Below are positions 17,599-27,568 of a stretch of 64,000 nt of DNA, in pieces. The notes below the pieces were generated by a model. The model did no database searches. It had not been told where the DNA came from and saw nothing but the letters and a program-made list of their open reading frames with translations. This stretch comes from CAYRTV01 sp964505785 (lineage in GTDB: Bacteria > Acidobacteriota > Aminicenantia > Aminicenantales > Aminicenantaceae): contig CAZDJZ010000013.1 in NCBI GenBank assembly GCA_964505785.1, forward strand, positions 18,328 to 82,327, written 5' to 3'. Position 1 is the first letter of the stretch. Each line of letters begins with the position of its first letter. The position numbers and the translations under genes were made by a program.

Positions 17599-20500
17599 CT
17601 ATTTTTGAAAATTTCTCCAGGCTTGTCCCGTAAGTCCGGATTTTCGGGTGAACCAGGCTTTTACATTGTCTCCGTAAAAATAAAGAATGGGAATCACGAC
17701 CAGGATAAAAAGCGCAGATGTCGCAAGTCCCCCGACGGCGGACAGAGCCAGGGATGCCCAGATTTTTCTCTGGCCCACCTCAACTTGGATCAGCACCATG
17801 GGAAGCATCCCCAATATAGTTGTGCTCGTGGTCATGAAAATGGGCCGGACCCGTTCGTGTGCTCCTTCAATCACGGATTCAAGCAGCGGCAGACCTTCCT
17901 TGCGCTTATAATTGATGTGGTCGACCAATAAAATGGAATTGTTGACGACAATACCGCCTAGGAGAATCACCCCCACATAGGCGGATGAATCAAAGGGGAA
18001 ATCTGCTACAACGAAAGCAACAAACACACCTATCAATGCCAGGGGGACGGCCAATAATATAAAAAACGGCTGAATCAGAGATTCATAGAGTGATGCCAGG
18101 ATCATAAAGATTATCACCAAGGAAAAAATAACAGCAAAAGATATCTGTCCTTTCTCTTCCTCGGTCATGAAGCGGTCATCTTCCCGGGTGGCGGAAAATC
18201 CGGCCGGAAGCTCCAGTTTTTCATACACCGCTTCTTCATAGCGGTCAGCCGCTTTATAAGGCCCCCGGAATTCCCACATCACGGTTTGCTGAAACTGCTG
18301 GTTTTCCCGGTCAATGGACCCGGCGATGGGGGTTTCCGTGACAGTCGTGATATCACCCAGCCGCAGATACTCGCCGTTCTGGGTCCGAATGAGTTCATCT
18401 TGCAGTTCTTTCATATCCAGAGTGCTGGCTTTGGGGAATTTGACAGTCAGTTCCAGCTCCTGGCCGTTCATGGTCACTTTCATTGGGGCCGAAACCCGGC
18501 CCTGGATCACTGAGCTGATGTGGGCATATAAATAATTGGGATCAAGCGCATAGCCCTTGACCGCATGCCGGTCGATTTTCATAACGTATTCAAATGAATC
18601 TAATCGCCACCACCCACGGCGGCTGGAAATAATTTTAACATCATTGATGCGCGGGTTGCGCTTAAGTGTCCGCTCCAGGTCTGCAGTGATGATGGATAAT
18701 TTTTTTAAATTATAGCCAAGAAATTTGATCCGGGAGCCGTAATAGGTATTAGTTCCCATACTCGAGTAGTATGCCTGGGGATCAAATCCTGAAATGCTTA
18801 CACTGATTCCGGCGAAGTTGGTTGCCAGCTGCACTAATTCCTCTTTTAGAAGGTAAGGCCGGTAGGAATTTTCGATTTCCGGCGGGAAAGTGATTTGAAG
18901 ATAAGCCATTTCCGCCATGGTGGTGGTGTTCATGGTCTTTTCATAGGCTTTTTCCAGGACTTTTTCTTCAAATTGGTGAATGACCTCATCGGTTTGTTCG
19001 ATTTCCGTACCCGGAGGCATGGAAATGCGCACGGACAGGATTTGGCGGTTATACCAGCGGAAGAATTCTCCCAGTGAAACTTCGGATTTAAACCAGCTGT
19101 AGGACCCGTAGAAAAGAGCCGCCACGATCAGTAAAACTTCCAGGGGGCGGCGCAAAACAAAGCGCAGAAGTTTCGGATAGAAGCGTCCCGGCTTTTTTTT
19201 GCGCCGCCGCTTGATCAGCAGCTTAGGGCTTAAGGCCGGAATGAGGGTAAACGACACCAGCAGGGACGCGGTCAGAGCGGCGGCAATGACCACCGCTACC
19301 GGGAGATAAAATATTTTAAGACGGCCCTGAAAATAAGCAAAGGAAAAAAAAACGCTGATCGTAGTCAGTGTGGAAGCCAGGACCGGCATAAACACATCTT
19401 TGGAACCGGCTGCAGCTGCTTCTAAAGCCGCCATGCCTTTTTCTTTTTTACGAAGGATGTTTTCAAATACCACGATGGAATTATCTACAAACAGACCGAA
19501 GCCCAGGGCCAGCCCCCCTAGGGTCAGCATGTTCAGGGACACATCAAAAAGATAAATCAGATTAAATGTGATCAGAACCGAAAAGAAAATCGAGGACAGT
19601 ACCAGCAGGGACGGCTGGACGCTCCGCAAAATAATAAAGATGAGCAGAAATATAACCGCGACAATAATTCCAACCAGCAAATAAAGTTCTTTCAGGTTTT
19701 TATCGATCTCTTCGCTCTCATCATTGACCGAGCGGAAAACGAGATCAGGCGGGAGTTCCTGTTTGATCTCATCCAGCTTTTGTTTGACCTGGCGGGCCAG
19801 CTTGAGGGTGCTGGTGCCTTTTTCCTTGTGAATGGTCATGCTGATTGTGGGCTGACCGTTGATCCGGTTTATATAATAAACTTCACCGTAATCCGGTTGG
19901 ACGGCGGCGATATCCCGCAGCCGGATGGGATTGATTCCGGAGCGGGTGATGAGGGTTTCTCCCAGATTGCGGAGCCCTGTGACTGAGTGTGTCACTTTAA
20001 AAATATATTCCTGATGATCCTCATAAATTTTGCCGGCCGGAAAGGATTGAATGCGTTCCCGCAGCCGGTTTTGAACCAGGTAGGGGTGGATATTGAGGGA
20101 TTTGAGTTTTTCCTTATCCAGAATGATTTGAATTTCCGAATCGGCTCCTCCGGTCACCGCAACTTGTGCGATATCCTGAATGGAGCCTATGCCGATTTCC
20201 AGCTTGTCTTTGACCAGTTCCCGAAGCTTGTTTAAAGAATAATCGCCGGAAATAGTGTACTGGAGAAAGGGGTCGGTTTGAAATTCTTCAGGCACATAAG
20301 GCTCAACCAGGGGTTTGACCTGATCGGGAAAAAATTCTTCCAGGCTGGAGAGTTTTTCCTTAAGCGCCAAATGGGCGAACTCCATATTGGTGCCCGGTTC
20401 AAACTCAAGGGTGATGACAGACCGGCCGATGGATGATGAGGATGTGATTTTTTTTATGCCTTTGACGGTGGATACCTGTTCCTCGATGGGTGCCGTGATT

Positions 20501-20676
20501 TGAGTCTGAATGATTCGCGGAGGCACGGAAGGCCAGGATGTATTGATGTTAAGCTGAGGATATTCTTCCTTAGGGGCTAACTCAATCGGAATATTCAGAA
20601 AAGAATAGATGCCCAGCACCATCAAAGCCAGATACAGCATGGCGGTGGCGATGGGCCGTTCAATAAAAATTTTCAT
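17599..20676 (-). CDS. RND efflux permease (second of pair)
   Basis: A 1025-residue AcrB-type inner-membrane proton antiporter. The N-terminus KIFIERPIATAMLYLALMVLG is followed by a large periplasmic domain. The first bundle of membrane helices includes GGLALGFGLFVDNSIVV with the Asp expected in the proton relay. A second periplasmic domain and a second helix bundle follow, with VILLGGIVVNNSILLVD and RPIFMTTSTTILGMLP. The start ATG overlaps the stop of the upstream permease (ATGA), so the two are translationally coupled. The tandem arrangement resembles MdtBC-type heteromeric pumps. Confidence 0.93.
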   Translation of the reverse strand: MKIFIERPIATAMLYLALMVLGIYSFLNIPIELAPKEEYPQLNINTSWPSVPPRIIQTQITAPIEEQVSTVKGIKKITSSSSIGRSVITLEFEPGTNMEFAHLALKEKLSSLEEFFPDQVKPLVEPYVPEEFQTDPFLQYTISGDYSLNKLRELVKDKLEIGIGSIQDIAQVAVTGGADSEIQIILDKEKLKSLNIHPYLVQNRLRERIQSFPAGKIYEDHQEYIFKVTHSVTGLRNLGETLITRSGINPIRLRDIAAVQPDYGEVYYINRINGQPTISMTIHKEKGTSTLKLARQVKQKLDEIKQELPPDLVFRSVNDESEEIDKNLKELYLLVGIIVAVIFLLIFIILRSVQPSLLVLSSIFFSVLITFNLIYLFDVSLNMLTLGGLALGFGLFVDNSIVVFENILRKKEKGMAALEAAAAGSKDVFMPVLASTLTTISVFFSFAYFQGRLKIFYLPVAVVIAAALTASLLVSFTLIPALSPKLLIKRRRKKKPGRFYPKLLRFVLRRPLEVLLIVAALFYGSYSWFKSEVSLGEFFRWYNRQILSVRISMPPGTEIEQTDEVIHQFEEKVLEKAYEKTMNTTTMAEMAYLQITFPPEIENSYRPYLLKEELVQLATNFAGISVSISGFDPQAYYSSMGTNTYYGSRIKFLGYNLKKLSIITADLERTLKRNPRINDVKIISSRRGWWRLDSFEYVMKIDRHAVKGYALDPNYLYAHISSVIQGRVSAPMKVTMNGQELELTVKFPKASTLDMKELQDELIRTQNGEYLRLGDITTVTETPIAGSIDRENQQFQQTVMWEFRGPYKAADRYEEAVYEKLELPAGFSATREDDRFMTEEEKGQISFAVIFSLVIIFMILASLYESLIQPFFILLAVPLALIGVFVAFVVADFPFDSSAYVGVILLGGIVVNNSILLVDHINYKRKEGLPLLESVIEGAHERVRPIFMTTSTTILGMLPMVLIQVEVGQRKIWASLALSAVGGLATSALFILVVIPILYFYGDNVKAWFTRKSGLTGQAWRNFQK

Positions 20677-23600
20677 ACTTGTCTCTTATCCTTGGCCTTT
20701 TCCACCAGTTCATAACCCAGAGGAATCAAAATCAGCGTTAAAAAGGTCGCCAGCAGCAGGCCTCCTATGACAGAAATTGCAAGCGGCTGCTGCAGCTCCG
20801 CTCCGCGGCCCAGCCCAAGAGACATGGGGAATAGACCGAATGCGGTGGTGACGGTTGTCATCAGAATGGGCCGCAGCCTGACTCGTCCGGCTTCCATCAC
20901 GGCAGCCCGCAGCCCCATGCCTTTCCGCCTGAGCTGGTTGGTGTAATCGATTTTGACAATGGCGTCATTGACCACAATGCCGGCCAGCACCACCATACCG
21001 ATGATAGAGATAACATTCAGTGATTGGCCGGTGATAAACAGCGCCCAAATGGCTCCGGTCAATCCCATGGGAAGGGTAAAAAGGATGATAAAAGGATGCA
21101 GCAGCGATTCAAATTGGGCGGACATGATCATATACACCAGAAGTACGGCAAGAAGAAATGCAAGGGTCAGACTGCGGAAAGATTTCTGCATTTCTTCCTG
21201 TTCCCCGCTGAAGACCACCCGGTAATCCGCGGGCAAATTCAGGGCGTCGATTTCCTTTTGGATCAGCGGGACCACCTGACTGATTTTGGCGCCGCTGAGG
21301 TTGGCGGCCACCACAACTTCCCGCTCCTGGTTTTCCCGGCGGATTTCTTTTGGTCCCCGGGCGATCTCGTAAGTGATTAATTCCCGAAGCGGTATCACAT
21401 TGCCCTGATGCTGAATTTGTTCATTTATCAATGCGTCCATATCCCGGCGGATTTCATCCTGGAACTGAACCCGGATATCGTATTTCTTTTCCAATTCTTT
21501 CAGCTGAGTATCCACCCGTCCCCGAACGGCGTCCACTAAAAATTGTCCGATCTGGTAGGTGGATATATTGAATTTTTCCAGGGCGTCCCGTTTGACATGG
21601 ATCAGGAATTCCGGTTTGCCTTCGGCGATATTGGTGTTAACATCAGCAATACCGTTGACTTTCTGCAGGCGCTGAGCCAATTCATCCGCAAGGTTTTTTA
21701 ATACGTCCAGATTATCCCCCTTTATTTTCAGTCCGATTTCAGAAGAGGAAAAGGCCAGAAACTGAGCCATGGTGGATTGTTCCGGAACAATGGAATGCTG
21801 AACGCCCGGAAACCGGGATAAATAATCCCGCAGTTCCGATGTCACCTGGTCCATTTTCTTGAACGATACTGTGTCGACATGGATTTTAGCGGAGTTGAGT
21901 GACACATCGGGATTCATGGATTCCATGCCGCTGACGACTCCGATTTGAGAAAAAGTATTCTTAATATCCTTATGCCGCTCCATCCAGTTTTCCACCCTTT
22001 CCACCACCTCAGAGGTTTGTTCCAGAGCGAAATCCACCGGGGTTTTAAGGTGAAGTTCAAAAGAAGAGGCTTCAGGTTTGGGCATCAATTCCCGGGGGAC
22101 CTGGGTTGCGGCGAGGAAGGTAATCAGGAAAAAAAAGAAGGAACCGAAGAGGACTTTGCCTTTGCGGTCCAATGACCATACCAGGAAATTGTGATAAAAA
22201 CCGGAAAATGAGTTGTATGCAGCATTGAATCCTTTAAAGATTATTCGCCCCAAGGGCTTGATCGGCAGGCTGATGAAGTGAAATAAAAAGGCCATGAGTT
22301 GGATAATAAAGGAAACCATGAAGCTTATCAGCTTAAAAATGAGTTTCAGGACGGCATAGAGAAGCTGCTGGATAAACCAAAGCGGATAAATCAGCAGGAA
22401 GGGAAAGGCTCTCCGGGGAGGATTACGGAACAGATTTAAACCGGAGGAACCTTTTTTTTCGACAGAAGCATTTTCAGGAAAAGAAAACTTCCGGGAGGCC
22501 AGCATTGGGAGAAGGGTCAATGCGACAATCAATGATGACAGCATAGCAAAGGTGACGGTCAGCGCCTGGTCTTTGAATAATTGGCCGGCTATACCGTGAA
22601 CATATATGACCGGGAGGAAGACTGAGATGGTGGTGAAAGTGGAAGCGGTGACAGCCATTCCCACTTCCTTGGTTCCGGTAAAAGCCGCATCTTTAAAAGA
22701 GTTTCCCCGGCTTTGGTGACGGAAAATACTCTCGGAAACGACGACGGAATTATCCACCAGCATTCCGATACCCAGGGCCAATCCGCCCAGTGACATGATG
22801 TTGACAGTGATATCCATAAAAAACATCAGGTTAAATGTGGCTACAACTGCAATCGGAATGGCCGCCGCAATGATCAATGGGGTTTTGAAATCCTGCAGAA
22901 ACAGGACCAAAATAAAAAAGGCAAGGATCGCGCCGTAAAGAATGGCGCTCAGGACTGAATTTATGGCGTTTTGAATATATTCTGCTTGTTCGGAAACCGT
23001 AAAAATATTGAGACCGGGATTTGTATCAATGATTTCCCTGATCACGCCGTTAGCCAGGGCGGTGGCTTCAACGGTATTGGCACCGGATTCTTTGCGCACC
23101 AGGATGCCGATACTTTCACGGCCGTTCAGCCGGGTGATTCCTTCCCGCTCTTTGATGCTGTCAGTGATGCGGGCTACATCCTTCAGCCGGATAATCCCCC
23201 CGTTTTCCGTGGTTTTTAAGCTGACTTCTGCGATTTCTTCCAGGTCCTCGAATTCCCCCTGGATTCTTAAGGCATATTTAAACCGGCCCTTACGGATGGT
23301 CCCGCCCTGAAGGTTTTGGTTAAAGGCCTCAATCCTTTGGGAAACGTTTTGGATATCAAGGCCGTAAAGAGTTATCAGACGGGGGTTCAATTTTACCTGA
23401 ATTTCCCGCTCAACCCCGCCGGCGATTTCAGCCGAACCTATCCCTTCTATCTGCTCAAGGCGGGGTTTGATAAGTTCTTCAGAAAATTCCCGCAGCTCTA
23501 AAAGCGACCGGTCGCCGGATACCGAGAGCACCATGATAGGCTGGCTTTGTGGATCCAGGGGGATGATGGAGGGGTCTTCGACTTCATCAGGAAGCTGAAC

Positions 23601-23942
23601 ACTGTCAAGTTTTTCACGTGTATGCAGCATGGCGAAATCCATATTCGTACCCCATGCGAATTCCAAGTTCATATAAACGCCGCCTTCTTCGGAAACGGAT
23701 TCCACCCGGCGAATTCCGGGTATCCGCAGCAGGGAGGATTCCAGCCTCCGGGTCACCAGGGTTTCGATTTCTTCCGGAGCAACCCCGGGATATCTGGCCA
23801 TGATGGAAAGCCGGGGATAACTGATATTCGGGAGTAAATCCACACTTAATTCTCGAAGCGAAACCAGCCCCAGCAGAATGACGGCCAGAAAAAACATAAA
23901 TGTGGTTACAGGGCGATTAATGGTGATTTTAGTGATTTTCAT
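20673..23942 (-). CDS. RND efflux permease (first of pair)
   Basis: A 1089-residue AcrB-type permease, longer than the usual ~1040. An insert of about 80 residues with extra hydrophobic segments (about residues 500-585) lies after the first helix bundle. Typical motifs include NRPVTTFMFFLAVILLG, GGLALGIGMLVDNSVVV and GMVVLAGIVVNDAIVKID. I chose the ATG at 23942 (MKITKITINRP); the open frame extends nine codons upstream to a TTG, but those residues (GGAERKSI) do not resemble the family. It is the first gene of the pump operon. The substrate is unknown. Confidence 0.92.
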   Translation of the reverse strand: MKITKITINRPVTTFMFFLAVILLGLVSLRELSVDLLPNISYPRLSIMARYPGVAPEEIETLVTRRLESSLLRIPGIRRVESVSEEGGVYMNLEFAWGTNMDFAMLHTREKLDSVQLPDEVEDPSIIPLDPQSQPIMVLSVSGDRSLLELREFSEELIKPRLEQIEGIGSAEIAGGVEREIQVKLNPRLITLYGLDIQNVSQRIEAFNQNLQGGTIRKGRFKYALRIQGEFEDLEEIAEVSLKTTENGGIIRLKDVARITDSIKEREGITRLNGRESIGILVRKESGANTVEATALANGVIREIIDTNPGLNIFTVSEQAEYIQNAINSVLSAILYGAILAFFILVLFLQDFKTPLIIAAAIPIAVVATFNLMFFMDITVNIMSLGGLALGIGMLVDNSVVVSESIFRHQSRGNSFKDAAFTGTKEVGMAVTASTFTTISVFLPVIYVHGIAGQLFKDQALTVTFAMLSSLIVALTLLPMLASRKFSFPENASVEKKGSSGLNLFRNPPRRAFPFLLIYPLWFIQQLLYAVLKLIFKLISFMVSFIIQLMAFLFHFISLPIKPLGRIIFKGFNAAYNSFSGFYHNFLVWSLDRKGKVLFGSFFFFLITFLAATQVPRELMPKPEASSFELHLKTPVDFALEQTSEVVERVENWMERHKDIKNTFSQIGVVSGMESMNPDVSLNSAKIHVDTVSFKKMDQVTSELRDYLSRFPGVQHSIVPEQSTMAQFLAFSSSEIGLKIKGDNLDVLKNLADELAQRLQKVNGIADVNTNIAEGKPEFLIHVKRDALEKFNISTYQIGQFLVDAVRGRVDTQLKELEKKYDIRVQFQDEIRRDMDALINEQIQHQGNVIPLRELITYEIARGPKEIRRENQEREVVVAANLSGAKISQVVPLIQKEIDALNLPADYRVVFSGEQEEMQKSFRSLTLAFLLAVLLVYMIMSAQFESLLHPFIILFTLPMGLTGAIWALFITGQSLNVISIIGMVVLAGIVVNDAIVKIDYTNQLRRKGMGLRAAVMEAGRVRLRPILMTTVTTAFGLFPMSLGLGRGAELQQPLAISVIGGLLLATFLTLILIPLGYELVEKAKDKRQV

Positions 23943-24050
23943 GATTGATTTTCTTTCAGCCCCCCCCAAAGTCTCATCATCACAAATAGACTAATCAAAT
24001 AAGCGGTTTTGTCAAGGAAATTTTGTAAATTTTCAATACACTCTTTTTTT

Positions 24051-24158
24051 CTAATCCAGCAGCTCTCCATTTTCTTTGTTACGTACCAGAAGCCTGAAGA
24101 ACGCAACACCGTTCATCATATATATAATACGATAGATACGTCTATTTAGTGTCAAAGT
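24051..24158 (-). pseudogene. Possible relic of a small toxin-like gene
   Basis: A 35-codon open stretch ends in TAG and reads ...RRIYRIIYMMNGVAFFRLL then VRNKENGELLD. The pattern of basic and aromatic residues, then a beta strand, then K-rich tail, is reminiscent of the C-terminus of RelE/HigB-type toxins. There is no start region or partner antitoxin. This is weak and could be chance. Confidence 0.2.
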
Positions 24159-24180
24159 TTAAAAAAATGGGTCATTTCCA

Positions 24181-24220
24181 AGTCTATTCGGTCTGTTCAG
24201 TCTATTCAGTCAATTCAGTC
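24181..24220. repeat. Short decamer array (GTCTATTCAG)
   Basis: About four units of the form GTCTRTTCAG/GTCAATTCAG with period 10, related to the array at 9241. Confidence 0.75.
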
Positions 24221-24397
24221 GAATCGCAGCGGCCGCTGCTTTTGCCATTTGTTTCGATATATTTCTCGGATTAGGGTTTTGGGTTCCGGGATATGTTCTC
24301 TGGGTTTAGTTATATATATTTTATGCTCAATTTTAAAAAACCGACATTGGTTTATTTTGGATATTTGATTTTTGATTTATTAATCCGGCTCGCCGGG

Positions 24398-25189
24398 CTA
24401 TTCACCGATGCGGACAAGCAGCCCCCGCTTCTTGATGTATGAAAAGCTCCAGGAAAAGAAAAAAAAGACGGATGTCAGGGCGGCGGCATTCAAACCGGTC
24501 GCCCATAGCAAGTGAGTGACAGGAATTTGCCCGGTCTGCAGCACCGCCCGCATTCCTTCGAATACATGTGCGGAGGGAATGAATTGAGCCACTGCCTGCA
24601 AAAAAGGAGGAAGAACGGAAACCGGATAGAACACAGCCGATAAAGGCATAAATAGAAAGCCTAGTGCCCAGGCTAGAACCTCGGCTTCCTGTCCAAAGCG
24701 AAGAATCAAAGCCACCGTGACGATACCGATAACCCAGCCCATGACGATTAAATTGATCACGAAAGGCAGCAGCGAGAAGCCGATGATGAGGATATTAAAG
24801 GAATACAGAACCCAGGCTAAAAATGCCAGCACCACAGTCGTTATCATGAGTTTGGCCGTACTGACCAGCATCAGGGAGATTATGTATTCCGCACCGAGAA
24901 GGGGACTTGTGAAAAGATTAAGCAGGTTTTTAGACCATAAGTCTTCCAGGAATGATACCGCGATGCCGGAATGGGCGCGGAACAGTATATCCCAGAAAAT
25001 TAAAGCGCCGATAAAAAAAGTGATAAACTGCGGCAGGGATTCCTGGTACCGGCCCAGATACACAGTCAGGAATCCCCAGACCAGCAGATCAACCAGCGGC
25101 CAGTAAAATATTTCTAAAAGCCGCGGAAAACTGCGCTTCAGTAAATAGGCATGGCGGAAAAACAAGGCCAGGATCCGCTGAAAGCTCAT
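24398..25189 (-). CDS. ABC-2-type transporter permease
   Basis: A 263-residue integral membrane protein with about six hydrophobic segments. Its pattern is that of ABC-2 permeases (polysaccharide or drug export type): an N-terminal cytoplasmic amphipathic stretch, RSFPRLLEIFYWPLVDLLVWG and later FLFMPLSAVFYPVSVLPPFL. The ATG overlaps the stop of the ATPase gene upstream (ATGA), so the two form one transporter. The substrate is unknown. It is the last gene of a four-gene minus-strand cluster starting at 28479. Confidence 0.9.
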   Translation of the reverse strand: MSFQRILALFFRHAYLLKRSFPRLLEIFYWPLVDLLVWGFLTVYLGRYQESLPQFITFFIGALIFWDILFRAHSGIAVSFLEDLWSKNLLNLFTSPLLGAEYIISLMLVSTAKLMITTVVLAFLAWVLYSFNILIIGFSLLPFVINLIVMGWVIGIVTVALILRFGQEAEVLAWALGFLFMPLSAVFYPVSVLPPFLQAVAQFIPSAHVFEGMRAVLQTGQIPVTHLLWATGLNAAALTSVFFFFSWSFSYIKKRGLLVRIGE

Positions 25190-25920
25190 ACCTGTTCTCC
25201 CCGCGCGACATGGAGAAAAGCTTCTTCCAGGTCTTTGCGCTGGAAATGCTGTATTAGCTCATCCGGAGAGCCCTGTGCAATGATCTTTCCGCGGTGAAGA
25301 AACAGCAGCCGGTCGGACAGTTCCTGCATTTCTTTCATGTTATGCGACGTATAGAGAATGGCCATGCGGCGGTTTTGTTTGATGTTTTTCAGAAGCCGCC
25401 GGGTTTTGTCCGCTATATCGGGGTCCAAGCTGGAGGTGGGTTCATCCAGGAATAAAATTTTCGGCTTATTGATAAAAGCCTTGGCCAGGATAACCCGGGT
25501 CATCTGTCCGGAAGAAAGACCGCGGACCATTTTATCCTTTAGGCCGGCAATCTCGAACATGGCCAGCACTTCATCAATCCGGTGTTTTCGGTCCGGGACC
25601 TGATACAGGCGAGCGAAGACCTGCAGGCATTCCCCGACTTTCAGTGAATTGGGCATGGAGGCATAGGTGGACATGAAATTGATATCTCCCATGATATGCC
25701 TGCGGTGTCTGTCCAGGTCTTTTCCAAAGATGGTGATGGTCCCGGAATCCGGAGTGGTCAATCCCAATAATAAATGAATAATAGTGGTTTTGCCGGCCCC
25801 GTTAGGTCCCAGAAGACCCAATATCTCCCCTTCATTCAGAACAAAAGAGACATCATCCACAGCTTTGAGGGATTTAAACGAGCGGGACAAGTGCTCCACC
25901 CGCATGACCTGTTTCGTCAT
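25186..25920 (-). CDS. ABC transporter ATP-binding protein
   Basis: A 244-residue ATPase that powers the permease encoded next to it. Walker A LLGPNGAGKTT, signature LSSGQMTRVILAKAF, Walker B KILFLDEPTSSLDPD and the switch His in YTSHN are all present. I chose the ATG at 25920 (MTKQVMRVEH), four bases after the stop of the upstream esterase gene. The open frame continues 42 codons further upstream, but that stretch overlaps the esterase gene and is not like the family. Confidence 0.92.
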   Translation of the reverse strand: MTKQVMRVEHLSRSFKSLKAVDDVSFVLNEGEILGLLGPNGAGKTTIIHLLLGLTTPDSGTITIFGKDLDRHRRHIMGDINFMSTYASMPNSLKVGECLQVFARLYQVPDRKHRIDEVLAMFEIAGLKDKMVRGLSSGQMTRVILAKAFINKPKILFLDEPTSSLDPDIADKTRRLLKNIKQNRRMAILYTSHNMKEMQELSDRLLFLHRGKIIAQGSPDELIQHFQRKDLEEAFLHVARGEQV

Positions 25921-25924
25921 TGAG

Positions 25925-27568
25925 TTATTCGTATTTCCAGGCGTCCGTGTCTTCACCTTCCGGTGCGTACTTAATAATATGGTTCGCCATCTTCTGCAGC
26001 AGTTCCACGGATGAAAACGGCCGAAAACCATGTCCGCCGTGGCCATAGGTAAAGGAGCCGAACCGGTAGGGGTTTTCCGGTCCCGTTAAGAACTCTTCCA
26101 TGTAATAGACGCCGATATTCAGGAAAAAATTATCCATATGCCCGCAAATAACATGCAGTTTATCGGCAAGCTTGGGCCCGAGCTCATCCCAGCTGGACTG
26201 CATAATATGGCGCAGGTCGTAATTTTCTTTCCAGTATTGGGCGACCTCATGGTCGATAACGCCGGTGTGTTTGTCAAACAGAGGCTTGGTGTATCCGTCT
26301 TCGCCGACCGGCCCGAAAACGGAACTCCAGACATCCAATTGCTGGCCTGAACGGCCGCGAGTACCGTTGACCAGCTCCATGGTGATTCGCTGTTGCGATG
26401 TCAGGCGGATTTCACCGGTTTGGGAATTGCGGGTGTTGATGATCGGGACACGGTACCAGTCGTATTCTTTATAAAAGGCGTTTTTATATTCATAGATATT
26501 GATGCCTTCCACATTGCGGAAATCCAGGGGATCCGGAGCGAATGACCAGGTCCCTCCGTAAAAATCCGGATAAAAGACCTGCAGCGCAAAAGACTCCCAT
26601 CCGCCGGTGGAGCCTCCGGTAAGAACCCGGGCATAACTTTTGGGAATACAGCGAAAGCGGTTTTCAATTTCCGGTATCAGCTCTTGATGGATAGCATCCC
26701 CGTATGGGCCGTTATTAGCGGAATTGACTGCATACGAGTCGTCAAAATAGGGAGTGGGATGCTGAATGGTGACGGCGATGAACCGCGGAAAACGGCGGGA
26801 CTTCCAGGCGCCGGAAAATTCATTGTCAAGATCTTCTGAAAAGCGGAATGGGGGCCTCAGAGAAAAATGGCCGTGCTGATAAATCGTCGGATAGTAGACA
26901 TCCGGGTGCTCGGTATAGTCTTTGGGAAGCAGGATGGTGGCTCCGATATAAATAGGCCGGCCCCAGAATTCGGAAAGCAGCCGGCTTTGCATTTTGATGC
27001 GTTTGACCCAGGCGGTGTCTTCCGGCACGTCAATGGGAGGGATGTCTTCAGTTGTGATGAGAGTAACAGTTCCTTCTTTGGCCGGGCCAATGGTGATTTT
27101 CTTTGGCTGACTGAAAGCATTGCCGGGGGAACGGGTCCAGCGCTGGCCTTCCCATTGGTCCATGTGCATCCATACTGTATGTCCGTCCGCCCGGTCAAAA
27201 CGCGTATACTTATTAAGCACTGCTTGGATATAGTATTCCCCAGGTTCCAAATTCATAATCCGGTTGACAGGGTAGCCCAAGGTGCTTTGATCGATAACAA
27301 CTGTTTCTCCCGGCTGGAGTCCCGAAAAGTCTTTGCCGAAAAGCTGAACGCCGTAACGGCCCACCTGCTCTCTCGGCTCTCTCTCGTCCTCCCGGGCGAG
27401 AATCACAAACATCCGTCCGGTTAATTCATTTTGAGAATAGGATTCGGGAAAAGAGATTTCAAAGCGAAGAGGATTTTCCTGCCCGCCGGCAAGGACCGGC
27501 AAATGACAGAGAAATAGGAAGAGGATAAAAAATATGAAGCCCTGTCTTGAATTCGGCTTAAAAGTCAT
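25925..27568 (-). CDS. Secreted esterase-family alpha/beta hydrolase
   Basis: A 547-residue protein with a signal peptide (about 10-28, PVLAGGQ). A beta-rich N-terminal region precedes an esterase D/enterochelin-esterase-type hydrolase domain with nucleophile motif GGSTGGWE and a C-terminal His in GHGGHGF. The ATG at 27568 overlaps the stop of the upstream metallophosphoesterase gene (ATGA), which favours it over an upstream in-frame start. The substrate is unknown; family members cleave esters such as acyl or siderophore-like substrates. It lies in an operon with an ABC exporter. Confidence 0.85.
   Translation of the reverse strand: MTFKPNSRQGFIFFILFLFLCHLPVLAGGQENPLRFEISFPESYSQNELTGRMFVILAREDEREPREQVGRYGVQLFGKDFSGLQPGETVVIDQSTLGYPVNRIMNLEPGEYYIQAVLNKYTRFDRADGHTVWMHMDQWEGQRWTRSPGNAFSQPKKITIGPAKEGTVTLITTEDIPPIDVPEDTAWVKRIKMQSRLLSEFWGRPIYIGATILLPKDYTEHPDVYYPTIYQHGHFSLRPPFRFSEDLDNEFSGAWKSRRFPRFIAVTIQHPTPYFDDSYAVNSANNGPYGDAIHQELIPEIENRFRCIPKSYARVLTGGSTGGWESFALQVFYPDFYGGTWSFAPDPLDFRNVEGINIYEYKNAFYKEYDWYRVPIINTRNSQTGEIRLTSQQRITMELVNGTRGRSGQQLDVWSSVFGPVGEDGYTKPLFDKHTGVIDHEVAQYWKENYDLRHIMQSSWDELGPKLADKLHVICGHMDNFFLNIGVYYMEEFLTGPENPYRFGSFTYGHGGHGFRPFSSVELLQKMANHIIKYAPEGEDTDAWKYE

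Larger units (their letters stand above)
23943..24397. other. Gene-poor intergenic region
   Basis: No intact gene is visible. It contains a possible gene relic (24051-24158), a decamer array (24181-24220) and the same ATTTTTGA heptamer block that ends repeat R1 (24355-24385). Confidence 0.6.
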
